A stretch of DNA of 57,752 bases from DATMRF01 sp035566435 (lineage in GTDB: Bacteria; Verrucomicrobiota; Verrucomicrobiia; Limisphaerales; UBA8199), in the NCBI GenBank assembly GCA_035566435.1, contig DATMRF010000030.1:1-57752 (forward strand), in the 5' to 3' direction. The translations under genes and the position numbers were made by a program. Each line of letters starts with the position of its first letter. Position 1 is the stretch's first letter. Below the pieces are notes generated by a model. It did no database searches. It was not told where the DNA came from and saw only the letters and a program-made list of their open reading frames with translations. Positions 18,734 to 27,540 of the stretch are shown here, piece after piece.

Positions 18734-20293
18734 ATGAGTACACCACGCACACGTCGAGAGTTTCTAACGGAAGTCGGCCGAGGGATGTTGGTTGCCGCCG
18801 TCGGCTACGAGGTGGCCAGCGATTTGGGTCTTACCTCCGCCCTTGGCGAGGAAACCGCCGAGGCACTGTCCTTTGGGCCGCTGGAACCCCTCGTCTGTTT
18901 GATGCAGGAAACGCCGGTCAACCGCCTGCTGCCGACACTCGTCAGCCAGCTCCATTCGGGTACCGACTTGCGGACGTTGACAGCCGCCGCCGCGCTCGCC
19001 AATGCGCGGACCTTTGGCGGCGAGGATTATGTGGGTTTTCACACGATGATGGCCCTGGCCCCGGCCTTGCACATGGCCCAGGAGCTGCCCGCTGAATTGC
19101 AGCCGCTTCCCGTTTTCAAGGTCCTTTATCGCAATACCAATCGCATCCAGGAACGCGGCGGACGAAAAGAGGAAGTCTTGCGTCCGGTTAAACCCGCCTC
19201 CGCCCCGGCCGGCTCCGGCAGCGAGCTGCTCCGCGAAGCCGTGCGGCGCAAAGAGGTTGATGAGGCGGAGCGAACCTTCGCTCGCCTCGCGCAAGGCATA
19301 CCCGACGACGCCTTGAACGACCTGCTCTTTACCGTGCAGGACAACACCGAAGTTCACCGGGTCGTGCTACCCTATCGCGCGTGGGATTTGCTTGGGCTGA
19401 TCGGCAAGGAGCAAGCCCATACCCTCCTCCGGCAGTCCGTCCGTTATTGCGTCAAAGCCGAATCCTGGCCGCGCCAGGCAAGTTCGGAGGATTCTCGCGC
19501 CCTGCTGCCCAAACTCCTCGAGCAGCACAAGCTGCTGGGCCGCTCACCGGGTGACCGGCAGGCAGAGGACGCCTGGGTTGACCAGATGAGCCAAACGATC
19601 TTCAAGTCGTCTCCGGCGCAAGCGGCCGAGGCCGCCGCCGCTGCCCTGGCTGAGGGCATGTCGCCGGCCGCGCTTGGCGAAACCATCACCCTGGCCGCCA
19701 ATCAACTTATCCTCCGTGACATGGGCCGCACTCCGCGTGACGAAGTGACCGGCAAACCGATCGGCAGTGTCCACGGCGACTCCATCGGCGTGCACGCGTG
19801 CGACTCCGCGAACGCCTGGCGCAACCTGGCGCTCGTGGGTAATCCGCGGAACTGCTTCGCCAGCCTGATTCTAGGCGCGTACCAGGTAGCCTTGGACCGC
19901 ACGGCCCGCGGCGGTGATTTCCTCGCCTGGCAGCCACTGCCACTCCCTCGCCATCTTGGCGAAGTTAAAGCGACCGATCCGAACGCGTTGCTCCGCGAAC
20001 TGGAGGAGGCGATCCGCGGGAATCTTCAGGCGAAAGCCAGCGCCGTGGTGCATCGCTACGGGGAAATGAATCATCCGCCGCGTCCGCTCTTCGCCCTGTT
20101 GCTGCGCTACGCGGTGAGCGAGGACGGGGCGCTGCACGCGGAAAAATTCTACCGCACAGTCTCCGAGGAGTTCACCGCGACTCGAGCCGCCTTCCGCTGG
20201 CGTCATCTTGTAGCGCTGGGCCGCGTTACCGCCAGTGAGTTTGGCCGCCCCGCCGCCGGCATGGCTGAGGCCCGCGCGTTGCTGACAGTTTGA
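18734..20293 (+). CDS. Tat-exported protein of unknown function
   Basis: The N-terminus is a twin-arginine signal (TRREFLTEVGRG followed by a short hydrophobic stretch MLVAAVGYEVA), so the 519-residue product is exported folded, possibly with a bound cofactor. The mature part is mostly helical. It has conserved-looking motifs GGEDYVGFHTMMALAPALHM, HRVVLPYRAWDLLG and SIGVHACDSANAWRN, with scattered His and Asp that could bind a metal. Proteins of this type occur in Planctomycetota and Verrucomicrobiota, but I know of no assigned function. ATG 18734 is preceded by AGGAAG at 18715-18720. It stands alone on this strand. Confidence 0.8.
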   Translation: MSTPRTRREFLTEVGRGMLVAAVGYEVASDLGLTSALGEETAEALSFGPLEPLVCLMQETPVNRLLPTLVSQLHSGTDLRTLTAAAALANARTFGGEDYVGFHTMMALAPALHMAQELPAELQPLPVFKVLYRNTNRIQERGGRKEEVLRPVKPASAPAGSGSELLREAVRRKEVDEAERTFARLAQGIPDDALNDLLFTVQDNTEVHRVVLPYRAWDLLGLIGKEQAHTLLRQSVRYCVKAESWPRQASSEDSRALLPKLLEQHKLLGRSPGDRQAEDAWVDQMSQTIFKSSPAQAAEAAAAALAEGMSPAALGETITLAANQLILRDMGRTPRDEVTGKPIGSVHGDSIGVHACDSANAWRNLALVGNPRNCFASLILGAYQVALDRTARGGDFLAWQPLPLPRHLGEVKATDPNALLRELEEAIRGNLQAKASAVVHRYGEMNHPPRPLFALLLRYAVSEDGALHAEKFYRTVSEEFTATRAAFRWRHLVALGRVTASEFGRPAAGMAEARALLTV

Positions 20294-20379
20294 GCGGTAT
20301 ATTCCCGCCATTGGCTCCGCACCCTCGCCCCGCGCGCGATGTGACGATGTGGATTGCGTCGTCTGAGGGATTATGGTGA

Positions 20380-20385
20380 TATACT
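20380..20385 (+). promoter_or_regulatory. Candidate extended -10 element
   Basis: TATACT at 20380-20385 is preceded by TGA, giving TGATATACT, a good extended -10 hexamer. It lies 24 bases before the ATG of the SUMF1-like gene. No matching -35 is seen at the standard distance; TTGCGT at 20354-20359 is three bases too far. Confidence 0.35.
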
Positions 20386-20408
20386 AGCGGAAGCAGGAAG
20401 TGCGACCA

Positions 20409-21470
20409 ATGAAAGCGCTAGTCTCAACCCCTTGGTGTTGCCTGGCGGTTGCCGGGCTGGCCTTGTCGGCTTTCACGCCTCAAGCCCATTCCCAGACCTC
20501 GGCACGTCTCGGTGTGCGACTCGCCGGCGGCCTCCCGCAACTCAGCCTTTCGGGGCCGCTTGGCACGTCCTGGACCATTCAATACAACTCAGCGTTGCCT
20601 CCCGCCTCCGTTTGGTTGCCACTCACTAACCTCACCTTGTACACCAGTCCGACATTGGTTGCCGACCCGAACGGTCCACTCGATTCCGTCCGCTATTACC
20701 GGGCGATGCTGCTCCAAGGCCTCTCGCCGACCAACGTCATCGTTACTAACATGGTTTGGATACCGCCCGGAACCTTCACCATGGGCAGCCCCACAACCGA
20801 AGTGGACAGGCAGCCCGACGAAACCCAGCACACCGTCACGCTCACTCAAGGATTCTTCGTCGGCAAATACCTCGTCACCCAAGGCGATTACCTGAGGGTG
20901 GCCGGGGTCAATCCGAGCTGGTTTAACGGCCTGCGCAACGGCACCGATTACGGCACCGACCTGAGTCGGCCCGTCGAAACACTCTATTGGTTCTCGGCCG
21001 CCGCCTACTGCGCGCAGTTGACTCAACTCGAGCAGCAGGCCGGGCATCTCCCCACCAACTGGGTTTACCGGCTGCCGACCGAGGCCGAGTGGGAATTCGC
21101 CTGCCGCGCCGGCACCACCAACCGTTTCAGCTACGGCGACGATCCGGGATACCTCAACCTTTCCAGCTACGCCTGGTTCTTCAATGATAGCGCCGCCGTC
21201 ACGCATGACGTTGGACTGAAACTCCCAAACCCCACGGGCCTGTTCGACGTCCATGGCGACGTCTATGAATGGTGCCAGGACTATTACAGCCCTTACCAGG
21301 CCGGACCCGTCACCGACCCGCAGGGGCCCGATAGCGGCACTACCCGCGTTTTCCGTGGCGGAAGTTGGGGATACGGAGGTCCGTCCTGTCGCTCAGCCGG
21401 TAGATACCAAACGGACCCCGCCACCAAATTCAACTTCTTGGGTTTCCGTGTGGTGGTCGCGCCGCTGTGA
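20409..21470 (+). CDS. Secreted SUMF1/formylglycine-generating-enzyme-like protein
   Basis: A signal peptide (about residues 1-28) leads into a short Verrucomicrobia-type beta domain (WTIQYNSALPPASVW to VRYYRAML). From about residue 118 a full FGE-sulfatase (C-type-lectin-like) domain follows: MVWIPPGTFTMGSP, VTLTQGFFVGKYLVTQGDY, YRLPTEAEWEFACRAGTT, LFDVHGDVYEWCQDYY and RVFRGGSWGYGG. The paired copper-binding cysteines of true formylglycine-generating enzymes are not evident, so it is probably a binding or scaffold member. ATG 20409 has GGAAG eight bases upstream, which favours it over GTG 20400. It ends 21 bp before the converging toxin gene. Confidence 0.88.
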   Translation: MKALVSTPWCCLAVAGLALSAFTPQAHSQTSARLGVRLAGGLPQLSLSGPLGTSWTIQYNSALPPASVWLPLTNLTLYTSPTLVADPNGPLDSVRYYRAMLLQGLSPTNVIVTNMVWIPPGTFTMGSPTTEVDRQPDETQHTVTLTQGFFVGKYLVTQGDYLRVAGVNPSWFNGLRNGTDYGTDLSRPVETLYWFSAAAYCAQLTQLEQQAGHLPTNWVYRLPTEAEWEFACRAGTTNRFSYGDDPGYLNLSSYAWFFNDSAAVTHDVGLKLPNPTGLFDVHGDVYEWCQDYYSPYQAGPVTDPQGPDSGTTRVFRGGSWGYGGPSCRSAGRYQTDPATKFNFLGFRVVVAPL

Positions 21471-21491
21471 AGTACAGGTCGAAGGTGGAGT

Positions 21492-21803
21492 TCAGAGCTG
21501 AAGCCAGGCGCGCAACTTTGAGTCCAGCACCCCTCGGTCGGCGACAGTGAGCCTTCCGACGGTTTTCAGGATAAGCCTTTCTTCAACTGTGGCAATCTGG
21601 GCTTTGACCCCGCAAGGAACATTCAGCCCTGCGGCGCGCCAATCTTTCAATTGGAAGTCCGTATTCGGGAGCTGAGAAGAAATGGGAACGAGGAGCAAGT
21701 CCGAGCCATTCCGGCCAACCACAATTGCTGGCCGCACCTTGCGGCTGGTTAGGTCAGTGAACGGAATCGGCAGAAGGACAACGTCATTGCGAGAGCAGGT
21801 CAT
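21492..21803 (-). CDS. MazF/PemK-family toxin
   Basis: The 103-residue product has the MazF/PemK fold signature: an N-terminal NDVVLLPIPFTDLTSRKVRPAIVVG strand-turn-strand, then LLLVPISSQ, and the C-terminal helix with IATVEERLILKTVGRL. Toxins of this family cut single-stranded mRNA at short sequence motifs and inhibit growth when the antitoxin is lost. The start overlaps the antitoxin gene by 20 bp, the usual antitoxin-first operon. It is the last gene after aspS on this strand. Confidence 0.88.
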   Translation of the reverse strand: MTCSRNDVVLLPIPFTDLTSRKVRPAIVVGRNGSDLLLVPISSQLPNTDFQLKDWRAAGLNVPCGVKAQIATVEERLILKTVGRLTVADRGVLDSKLRAWLQL

Positions 21804-21987
21804 TGAACACGTCGTCGTCCGGGTTATTCCAGACTTTGGTCAAGGATTGCTCCGACAGTTTCAGCCACCCCTCGCGTTCGGTGTCGGACTCTATCGTCAC
21901 GCGGACGCGAGATTTCTCAGGCAAAGCCAATGGCTCCTGAAGAAGCAGCTTGCCGTTCTCGTAAATGGCATCAACCGTCGTTGTCAT
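21784..21987 (-). CDS. AF2212-like (DUF104) antitoxin
   Basis: The 67-residue product begins TTTVDAIYENGKLLLQEPLALPEKSRVRVTIE, the typical short strand-rich DUF104/AF2212-like N-terminus. An acidic C-terminal tail follows (NNPDDDVFNDLLSQ) that would wrap the toxin. It overlaps the MazF-like toxin gene and starts 36 bp after the aspS stop. Antitoxins of this kind neutralise the partner by direct binding; this one has no DNA-binding domain that I can see. Confidence 0.82.
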   Translation of the reverse strand: MTTTVDAIYENGKLLLQEPLALPEKSRVRVTIESDTEREGWLKLSEQSLTKVWNNPDDDVFNDLLSQ

Positions 21988-22023
21988 GCCGAACTTTACT
22001 GGCCCGCCTCGCGGTTGGCAACC

Positions 22024-23823
22024 TTACTCCTTCTTCGCCGCCTTGACCTCGATGTGCAGGTCGCCCAATTGGCGCGGCGAAACCGGCGTCGGCGACTCGG
22101 TCATCAGGCACACGCCCTTCGCCGTCTTTGGAAATGCGATAACGTCGCGAATGCTCGGGGTGCCGCACAAAATCGCGTTGAGACGGTCGAATCCCAACGC
22201 AATCCCGCCGTGGGGTGGCGCGCCGTACTTGAAAGCCTCGAGCATATAGCCGAACCGCAACTGCGTCTCCTCGGGCGGAATCTGCAGCACTTCCTCGAAC
22301 ACGGTCTTTTGCAAGTCCGGCTGGTGAATACGAATCGAGCCGCCCCCCAATTCCACCCCGTTGACCACCACGTCATAGTGCTGCCCGCGGACCTTCTTCG
22401 GCTCGCTCTTGAGCATCGGAATATCCTCTGCGACCGGCGCGGTGAACGGATGATGAGTCGAGTACCAGCGGTTCTGTTCCTTATCGAAGCTGAGCAGCGG
22501 AAAATCCACCACCCACAAGAAATCGAAACGGTCGGCAGGAATTTGCAGCTTCCCCTGCCCTTTTCGAAGGTCGGCGCAATACAATCGAATCTTGCCCAGG
22601 ATTTCGCACGCCGTCAGCCACTGGTCGGCCGCGAATAGAATCAAATCGCCTTCCTCGACGCTCAGCTTCTGCGCCAGCGCGGCTTTTTCCGCGTCGCTAA
22701 AGAATTTGACGATGGGCGACTTCCATTCGCCACCCTCGACTTTGATAAACGCAAGGCCTTTCGCTCCGAAGCTCTTCGCCAGAGCGGTCATCGAATCGAT
22801 TTGGCCCTGCGTCGCGCTCGCCAGCCCTTTTGCGTTGAGCGCCTTGACCACTCCGTGATTGGCCACCGCCCCGCTGAACACCTTGAACTTGCTCCCGCGA
22901 AATTCCTCGGTGAAATCGACCAGTTCCATCCCGAACCGCGTGTCGGGCTTGTCGATGCCGTAAAGGTCGATCGCCTCATGAAAAGTAATCCGCTTGAACG
23001 GCGTCGGAATGTCGAGGTTCAACGCCGTCTTCCAAACCCGTTTCAATAGACCCTCGATCAACGAGTAAATGTCCTCGCGATCAATAAACGACATTTCGAT
23101 GTCGATTTGCGTGAATTCAAGCTGGCGGTCGGCGCGCTGGTCCTCGTCGCGGAAACAGCGGGCGAGCTGGTAGTAACGCTCGACGCCGGCCACCATGAGG
23201 ATTTGCTTAAATTGCTGGGGCGATTGCGGCAGCGCGTAGAACGTGCCGGGCTCGCGGCGGTTGGGAACCAGGAACTCGCGCGCGCCTTCCGGCGTGCTCT
23301 TGAAGAGGAGCGGTGTCTCCACTTCCAGAAACCCTTGCTCATCCATGAACACCCGCGTCGCGGTGGCGACCTTGCTGCGCACACGCAGGTTGCGGGCCAT
23401 TTCCGGACGGCGCAAATCCAGATAACGGTATCTCAGGCGCAACTCCTCGTTCACCTTGCTGGCGGCCTCGGGGTCATCCACCGGGAACGGCAACACCTCG
23501 GCGGCATTCAGCAATTCGAGCGACGTGACCGCGACCTCGACCTCGCCCGTCGCAATCTTCGGGTTGTTCGTTCCTGCCGGACGCTGGCGCACCTTGCCAG
23601 TGACACGGATGACGCATTCGCTGCGCAGGGCCGCGGCGCGGTCGAACAGCTCTTTGAGCAAATCCGACGGATCGAACACGGTCTGCGTGCGCCCCTCCCG
23701 GTCCCGCACATCGATGAAAATCACTCCGCCCAGATCGCGCCGGGAATGGACCCAGCCGGCCAAAGTCACAGTCTGCCCGATGTTCGCCGGGCGCAGTTCG
23801 TTGCAATGATGCGTTCGTTTCAT
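22024..23823 (-). CDS. aspS: Aspartyl-tRNA synthetase
   Basis: This class II synthetase charges tRNA-Asp. It has the N-terminal OB-fold anticodon-binding domain (VTLAGWVHSRRDLGGVIFIDVRDREG), motif 2 around CFRDEDQRADRQLEFTQID, the bacterial GAD insertion in the middle, and motif 3 GGIALGFDRLNAILCGTPSIRDVIAFPK. I start at ATG 23823 because homology begins there (KRTHHCNELR). ATG 23850 would add nine residues and cannot be excluded, since GGGGGC lies before it. At 599 residues it has the normal bacterial length. The toxin-antitoxin pair follows 36 bp downstream on the same strand. Confidence 0.96.
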   Translation of the reverse strand: MKRTHHCNELRPANIGQTVTLAGWVHSRRDLGGVIFIDVRDREGRTQTVFDPSDLLKELFDRAAALRSECVIRVTGKVRQRPAGTNNPKIATGEVEVAVTSLELLNAAEVLPFPVDDPEAASKVNEELRLRYRYLDLRRPEMARNLRVRSKVATATRVFMDEQGFLEVETPLLFKSTPEGAREFLVPNRREPGTFYALPQSPQQFKQILMVAGVERYYQLARCFRDEDQRADRQLEFTQIDIEMSFIDREDIYSLIEGLLKRVWKTALNLDIPTPFKRITFHEAIDLYGIDKPDTRFGMELVDFTEEFRGSKFKVFSGAVANHGVVKALNAKGLASATQGQIDSMTALAKSFGAKGLAFIKVEGGEWKSPIVKFFSDAEKAALAQKLSVEEGDLILFAADQWLTACEILGKIRLYCADLRKGQGKLQIPADRFDFLWVVDFPLLSFDKEQNRWYSTHHPFTAPVAEDIPMLKSEPKKVRGQHYDVVVNGVELGGGSIRIHQPDLQKTVFEEVLQIPPEETQLRFGYMLEAFKYGAPPHGGIALGFDRLNAILCGTPSIRDVIAFPKTAKGVCLMTESPTPVSPRQLGDLHIEVKAAKKE

Positions 23824-24147
23824 GTCGTGCCAGGAGCCGGGAACCGCCATAACGCCCCCGGCATCCAAAAGCGAACGCGCATATTGCAAAAGTGCAGGGC
23901 TACTTTAAAGCCTAAACTTGGGCTGTGCCGAGGTGCCCAACCCCCGCTGCTTACCCGGAAAGGTAGCGAGCGTTGTCACAAGCCGGCGTAGCCGGAACCA
24001 GACTCGTTGTGCAAACGGTGGCAGGTTGAACGTTGAAAGTTCGGCAACCAACTTGCAACCTTCAACTTGCATCTTGTAACAGCAACAACCTGAGCAGAAA
24101 AACGACAATTCAGGATAGAGTCATTCAGGGCGCTGCCTGTCCTCAAA
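23824..24147. repeat. Gap with AACTTGCAACCTTCAACTTG-type repeat
   Basis: Positions 24018-24080 contain short units such as GTTGAACGTTGAAAG, CAACTTGCAACCTTCAACTTGC and ATCTTGTAAC, which form overlapping imperfect direct and inverted repeats. The open frames are repeat translations and no gene is visible. The aspS promoter should lie between 23824 and about 23960, but I see no clear consensus. Confidence 0.55.
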
Positions 24148-25425
24148 CTAGGCCGCGCCGCCCTCACCATTTCTCCCAGCCCACGCGGGCGGGTTCTCCA
24201 ACTGGAAGAGCATCTCGCCGGCTTTCGGCACCAGGAGAACACCCTCATCCTCCCGCCCGGCGAAGTCCTCCAGCCGGATGCTGTTCGGATCTCGGTAACC
24301 CAAGTTGATCCTCTTGCATTGCTCCGGGGAAATTTGGGTCGCGAGCGTCACATTAGCTCGGCATTTCTCGACACCTTTCTCGAACGCGCCGACACCCCGC
24401 ACATGCGTGGAATGCGCCAGCACGCCCCACGGCAATAGTTTGAAGTGGTCCCACTGTTTGAGGAAGTAATCGCGGCAATGGTAGCCTATGGCCTCAAGGT
24501 GCTTGCCATGGCTAACTGAAATTTCTCTCAAATGCGGCGCGTAAATGATCAGCTCACCGCCATCGGCCAGCACCGGCTCAAGTTTGTACATGCACTTTCC
24601 TGCCGTCCACAGCTCGTCGTACATCGTCGGTGCGCAGGAAAGGATAATTCGGAACGGCTTTGGTTTGCGGGTGATATGGACCTGACGAGAGAGCTCGCTG
24701 GCTTTGTCCCACGCCGCCTCGGGCGTGCCGGCAAACAATCCTACGAGGTCTTTGTGCGGGTCTACCACCAGGCAAAAGCAAAGCTTGTCCACCTTGACCA
24801 TAGCCCCGGCACGATCGACGACTTTGCGGACGGGCGTCCATTTGTTACCAATAATCATCGGGTTCGTAACCACCGCCCCCAGCCAGTGAAAGAAATTCAG
24901 TATCTGTGGCCCACCGACCCCGGGGAACAGATACTTGTTGCCGCCCGAGAAACCGACAACCTCATGGGGAAAAACCGGGCCGACGACAATTACCTGGTCG
25001 TAGTCGAACAACAATCGGTTGACCTCGACCGGAACGTCCATCGAGAACAAGCCGTCGGTCAATTCGCGCACCTCGCGGGCGGTGAGCGTGCCGACCTTCC
25101 TGAGAGCAGACGGGTCGTCCCAGGCATGGTTGAAGAACTTCACTGCGCCAAATTTCTCATGACGTTCCGATTCGGAGATTTCGAGTCGCTCGCAAATGGC
25201 CGCTTCGCTCATCGGCGGGTGAGTGCCGAGCGCGACCAAAACATCAAACGCTTTGGCGACCTGTCCGATCTGGTCGTGCAAGGCGCGGAACATGAGGCCA
25301 ACCGGCCCTGTGCGGGTGCCGTCGGGGACGATCAGCAGAACTCGCCGGTCACGGTAGAAACCACCAGGGCATGCGTGAGCGACGATGTCGGCGACTTGGG
25401 AAGCAGTGACAGGTGTCGGAATCAT
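24148..25425 (-). CDS. LarA-like (DUF2088) protein, lactate-racemase family
   Basis: The N-terminal domain has the LarA nucleotide-like and catalytic landmarks: VLLIVPDGTRTGP, ALGTHPPMSEAAICERL, FFNHAWDD, and GFSGGNKYLFPGVGG with a lysine at the place where LarA attaches its nickel-pincer cofactor. The family catalyses racemisation or epimerisation of 2-hydroxy acids. The C-terminal half is longer than in LarA proper and its substrate cannot be read. It lies 66 bp downstream of an SDR oxidoreductase gene on the same strand, so a shared hydroxy-acid or sugar-acid route is likely. No larB, larC or larE is in the window. I start at ATG 25425; ATG 25473 would add 16 poorly supported residues. Confidence 0.8.
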   Translation of the reverse strand: MIPTPVTASQVADIVAHACPGGFYRDRRVLLIVPDGTRTGPVGLMFRALHDQIGQVAKAFDVLVALGTHPPMSEAAICERLEISESERHEKFGAVKFFNHAWDDPSALRKVGTLTAREVRELTDGLFSMDVPVEVNRLLFDYDQVIVVGPVFPHEVVGFSGGNKYLFPGVGGPQILNFFHWLGAVVTNPMIIGNKWTPVRKVVDRAGAMVKVDKLCFCLVVDPHKDLVGLFAGTPEAAWDKASELSRQVHITRKPKPFRIILSCAPTMYDELWTAGKCMYKLEPVLADGGELIIYAPHLREISVSHGKHLEAIGYHCRDYFLKQWDHFKLLPWGVLAHSTHVRGVGAFEKGVEKCRANVTLATQISPEQCKRINLGYRDPNSIRLEDFAGREDEGVLLVPKAGEMLFQLENPPAWAGRNGEGGAA

Positions 25426-25491
25426 GGGAGGTCTGGAGTTTGGGTTCCAGGATTGAGAAGTTAGAATTCTCAATTCGGGTCCATCTACGCC

Positions 25492-26307
25492 TCAAATCGT
25501 CTGTGCCAGGTATCCTCCATCCACACGAATGTCCGTCCCGCTAACAAAGCTGCTGGCTTTCTGGCTCGCCAGGAACACCGCCGCGCCGATGAGCTCGCGC
25601 GCTTCGCCAAAGCGGCCCATTGGTGTGTGACCCCAGATGGCTTTCGTGCGGGCGCTCGGGGAACCATCGTCGTTGAACAGGAGGTTGCGATTCTGTTCGG
25701 CCGGGAAGAACCCCGGCGTAATGGAGTTGACGCGCACACCTTTTTGCGCCCATTCACGGGCTAGAAACAACGTCAGGTTGAGCACCGCAGCCTTTGCGGC
25801 GGAATAGGTCACAACGCGCGAGAGCGGCAGGTGCGCTGACACGCTGGCGATGTTGATGATGCTTCCCTTTCCGCGAGTTACCATCCCCGGTCCGAACTCC
25901 TGGCAGGGCAACAACACGCCGCCAACGAGGTTCAAGTCGAAGTTGGCCTGCCAATCCGCCAACGCAATCTGCTCGAAGGGACGCTCACCCGTGACCGTAA
26001 CCTTGGGGTCGTTGCCGCCCGCGGCGTTCACAAGAATCGTCGGAGCGCCCAGGATTTTCAGGATCGCTTCATGGGCGGAATGGAGGCTGTCCTTCTGGAC
26101 AGCGTCAGCCGCAAAAAAGGCCGCCAGCCCGCCCTCGTTCTCGATTCCTTTCACCCTGGCTCGGCCCCGCTCGGCATTTCGGCCGAGCACCGCCACTTTC
26201 GCGCCCGCTTCGCCCAACCCCTGCGCCAGCGCTCCGCCCAGCGCACCGGTCGCGCCGATGACCACAGCTACTTCCTCCGTCAGATCAAACATTCCGTTCG
26301 GTTTCAT
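25492..26307 (-). CDS. SDR oxidoreductase, D-mannonate oxidoreductase-like
   Basis: This 271-residue short-chain dehydrogenase has the Rossmann cofactor loop VVIGATGALGGALAQGLG, the NAG-equivalent LVNAAGG, and catalytic Ser in INIASVSAH with YSAAKAA. The C-terminal part PGFFPAEQNR...TPMGRFGEARELIGAAVFL resembles the SDR-type D-mannonate/fructuronate oxidoreductase subgroup. The reaction would be NAD(P)-dependent reduction of a keto-sugar acid in the cytoplasm. I start at ATG 26307, where homology begins; the longer frame to 26475 reads into repeat DNA. It is followed by the LarA-like gene. Confidence 0.88.
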   Translation of the reverse strand: MKPNGMFDLTEEVAVVIGATGALGGALAQGLGEAGAKVAVLGRNAERGRARVKGIENEGGLAAFFAADAVQKDSLHSAHEAILKILGAPTILVNAAGGNDPKVTVTGERPFEQIALADWQANFDLNLVGGVLLPCQEFGPGMVTRGKGSIINIASVSAHLPLSRVVTYSAAKAAVLNLTLFLAREWAQKGVRVNSITPGFFPAEQNRNLLFNDDGSPSARTKAIWGHTPMGRFGEARELIGAAVFLASQKASSFVSGTDIRVDGGYLAQTI

Positions 26308-26571
26308 CTCGTGGAATATGCGACACGAAGCCACGCAAATGAAGGGAATTTGTGACGCCGGAGACTCTGGACTGCGAACACCCGACCGGTCCCGAATCAG
26401 GGATGAAATCCCGTCGTCGAGCTTTGCCGGCGGAATTCGCGGATCTCGCAGATAAGGGAAGAACATGCGCGTCATCCGCGCAGTCCGCGGTCGAACCCCC
26501 GCCGTTGCTGATTTACCACGCCGCGAAATCGCCGCTCGCCAGATCGCGCTCGTTAAACTACGTTGGCTCAG
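26308..26571. repeat. Divergent intergenic region with an imperfect dyad
   Basis: Segments 26430-26452 and 26474-26492 form an imperfect inverted repeat built from CGCGGAT/ATCCGCG words, again in the style of the element at 6875-6941. The region separates two divergent genes and must contain both promoters, which I cannot place with confidence. Confidence 0.45.
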
Positions 26572-27513
26572 ATGACAAGCTCGTTACCAAGGCCGGAAGT
26601 GATCCTGACCCATGAAAGCGACCTGGACGGGTTGGTGGCAGGCGTGCTGCTGCAACGTCTGGCGCGCGGCCTGTTTCACACCGAGGTCCGCCTCGAGGCC
26701 TACAACTACAATTACTGGAAACAGCGGGACCTCCGCGAGCGCTCAGGCTGGATTACCGACCTCACCTTCGAACAGCGCATGGACCGGCCGAACTGGGCCA
26801 TCATCGATCATCACGTGACCGACATTGCGCCCAAGAACGCGCTTCTAATCCATGACATCAACAAATCCGCCGGCCTGCTCTGTTACGAATTGTGCCAGGA
26901 ACAGGCCCTCGGGTCGCCCGCCCTCGACCGGTTGGTCCACTTAAGCAACGTCGCTGATCTATTCCTCGAAGATGATCCGGATTTCGTCCTGGCCAGCGAT
27001 TACGCCAACCTGGTCAAGAGTTACCAATTCTGGAATGTGCTCGCGCTCATTGGCGGCCAGATCGAAAAACTGCTGGACCACCCATTGCTGGAGGTGATGG
27101 CAGTGAAACGCCGGATCGAAAACCCGCTCGGGTTTGCCTGGAGCAAATCTAACGTGACTGAGATCACCCCGACGGTCGGGTTCGTGGACACGGTGATTGG
27201 AAACAATAATTTGATCGTTCACCAGTTGCTCGAGGAGCAGGCGACTCATTACCCGGTGCTGGTGACCATGTTCCGCCGCACCAATGGCGTCATGATTGTC
27301 AGCTTGCGCAGCCGCAACGGCGAAGCCCTCAAAGTCGCCGAAAAGCTCCAGGGCGGCGGGCACGCGAACGCCAGCGGCGCAACCCTGCCCCGCTCAGTGA
27401 AGAACGCTCCCGATGCCGTGAATTATCTGCGCCAGGTTCTAAACCCGAAAAAGGAAGACGGATTGAACAGCCTCGAAGGCTTGTTTTCGTCCGTCGAGGC
27501 AAACCAAAAGTAA
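26572..27513 (+). CDS. DHH-family phosphoesterase
   Basis: The product has the DHH landmarks: VILTHESDLDGLVAGVLLQRL (first metal site), WAIIDHHVTD (the DHH box) and the C-terminal DHHA1 motif GGGHANASGA. Members cleave phosphodiester bonds in small nucleotides or short RNA (NrnA, GdpP and relatives) with two Mn ions. Its 313 residues without a membrane part fit a soluble NrnA-like nanoRNase or cyclic dinucleotide hydrolase better than GdpP. I choose ATG 26572 over the TTG at 26563. It converges on the barrel gene with 27 bp between the stops. Confidence 0.88.
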   Translation: MTSSLPRPEVILTHESDLDGLVAGVLLQRLARGLFHTEVRLEAYNYNYWKQRDLRERSGWITDLTFEQRMDRPNWAIIDHHVTDIAPKNALLIHDINKSAGLLCYELCQEQALGSPALDRLVHLSNVADLFLEDDPDFVLASDYANLVKSYQFWNVLALIGGQIEKLLDHPLLEVMAVKRRIENPLGFAWSKSNVTEITPTVGFVDTVIGNNNLIVHQLLEEQATHYPVLVTMFRRTNGVMIVSLRSRNGEALKVAEKLQGGGHANASGATLPRSVKNAPDAVNYLRQVLNPKKEDGLNSLEGLFSSVEANQK

Positions 27514-27540
27514 GGGCAAAAGCCGCACCCAAACAACGGG

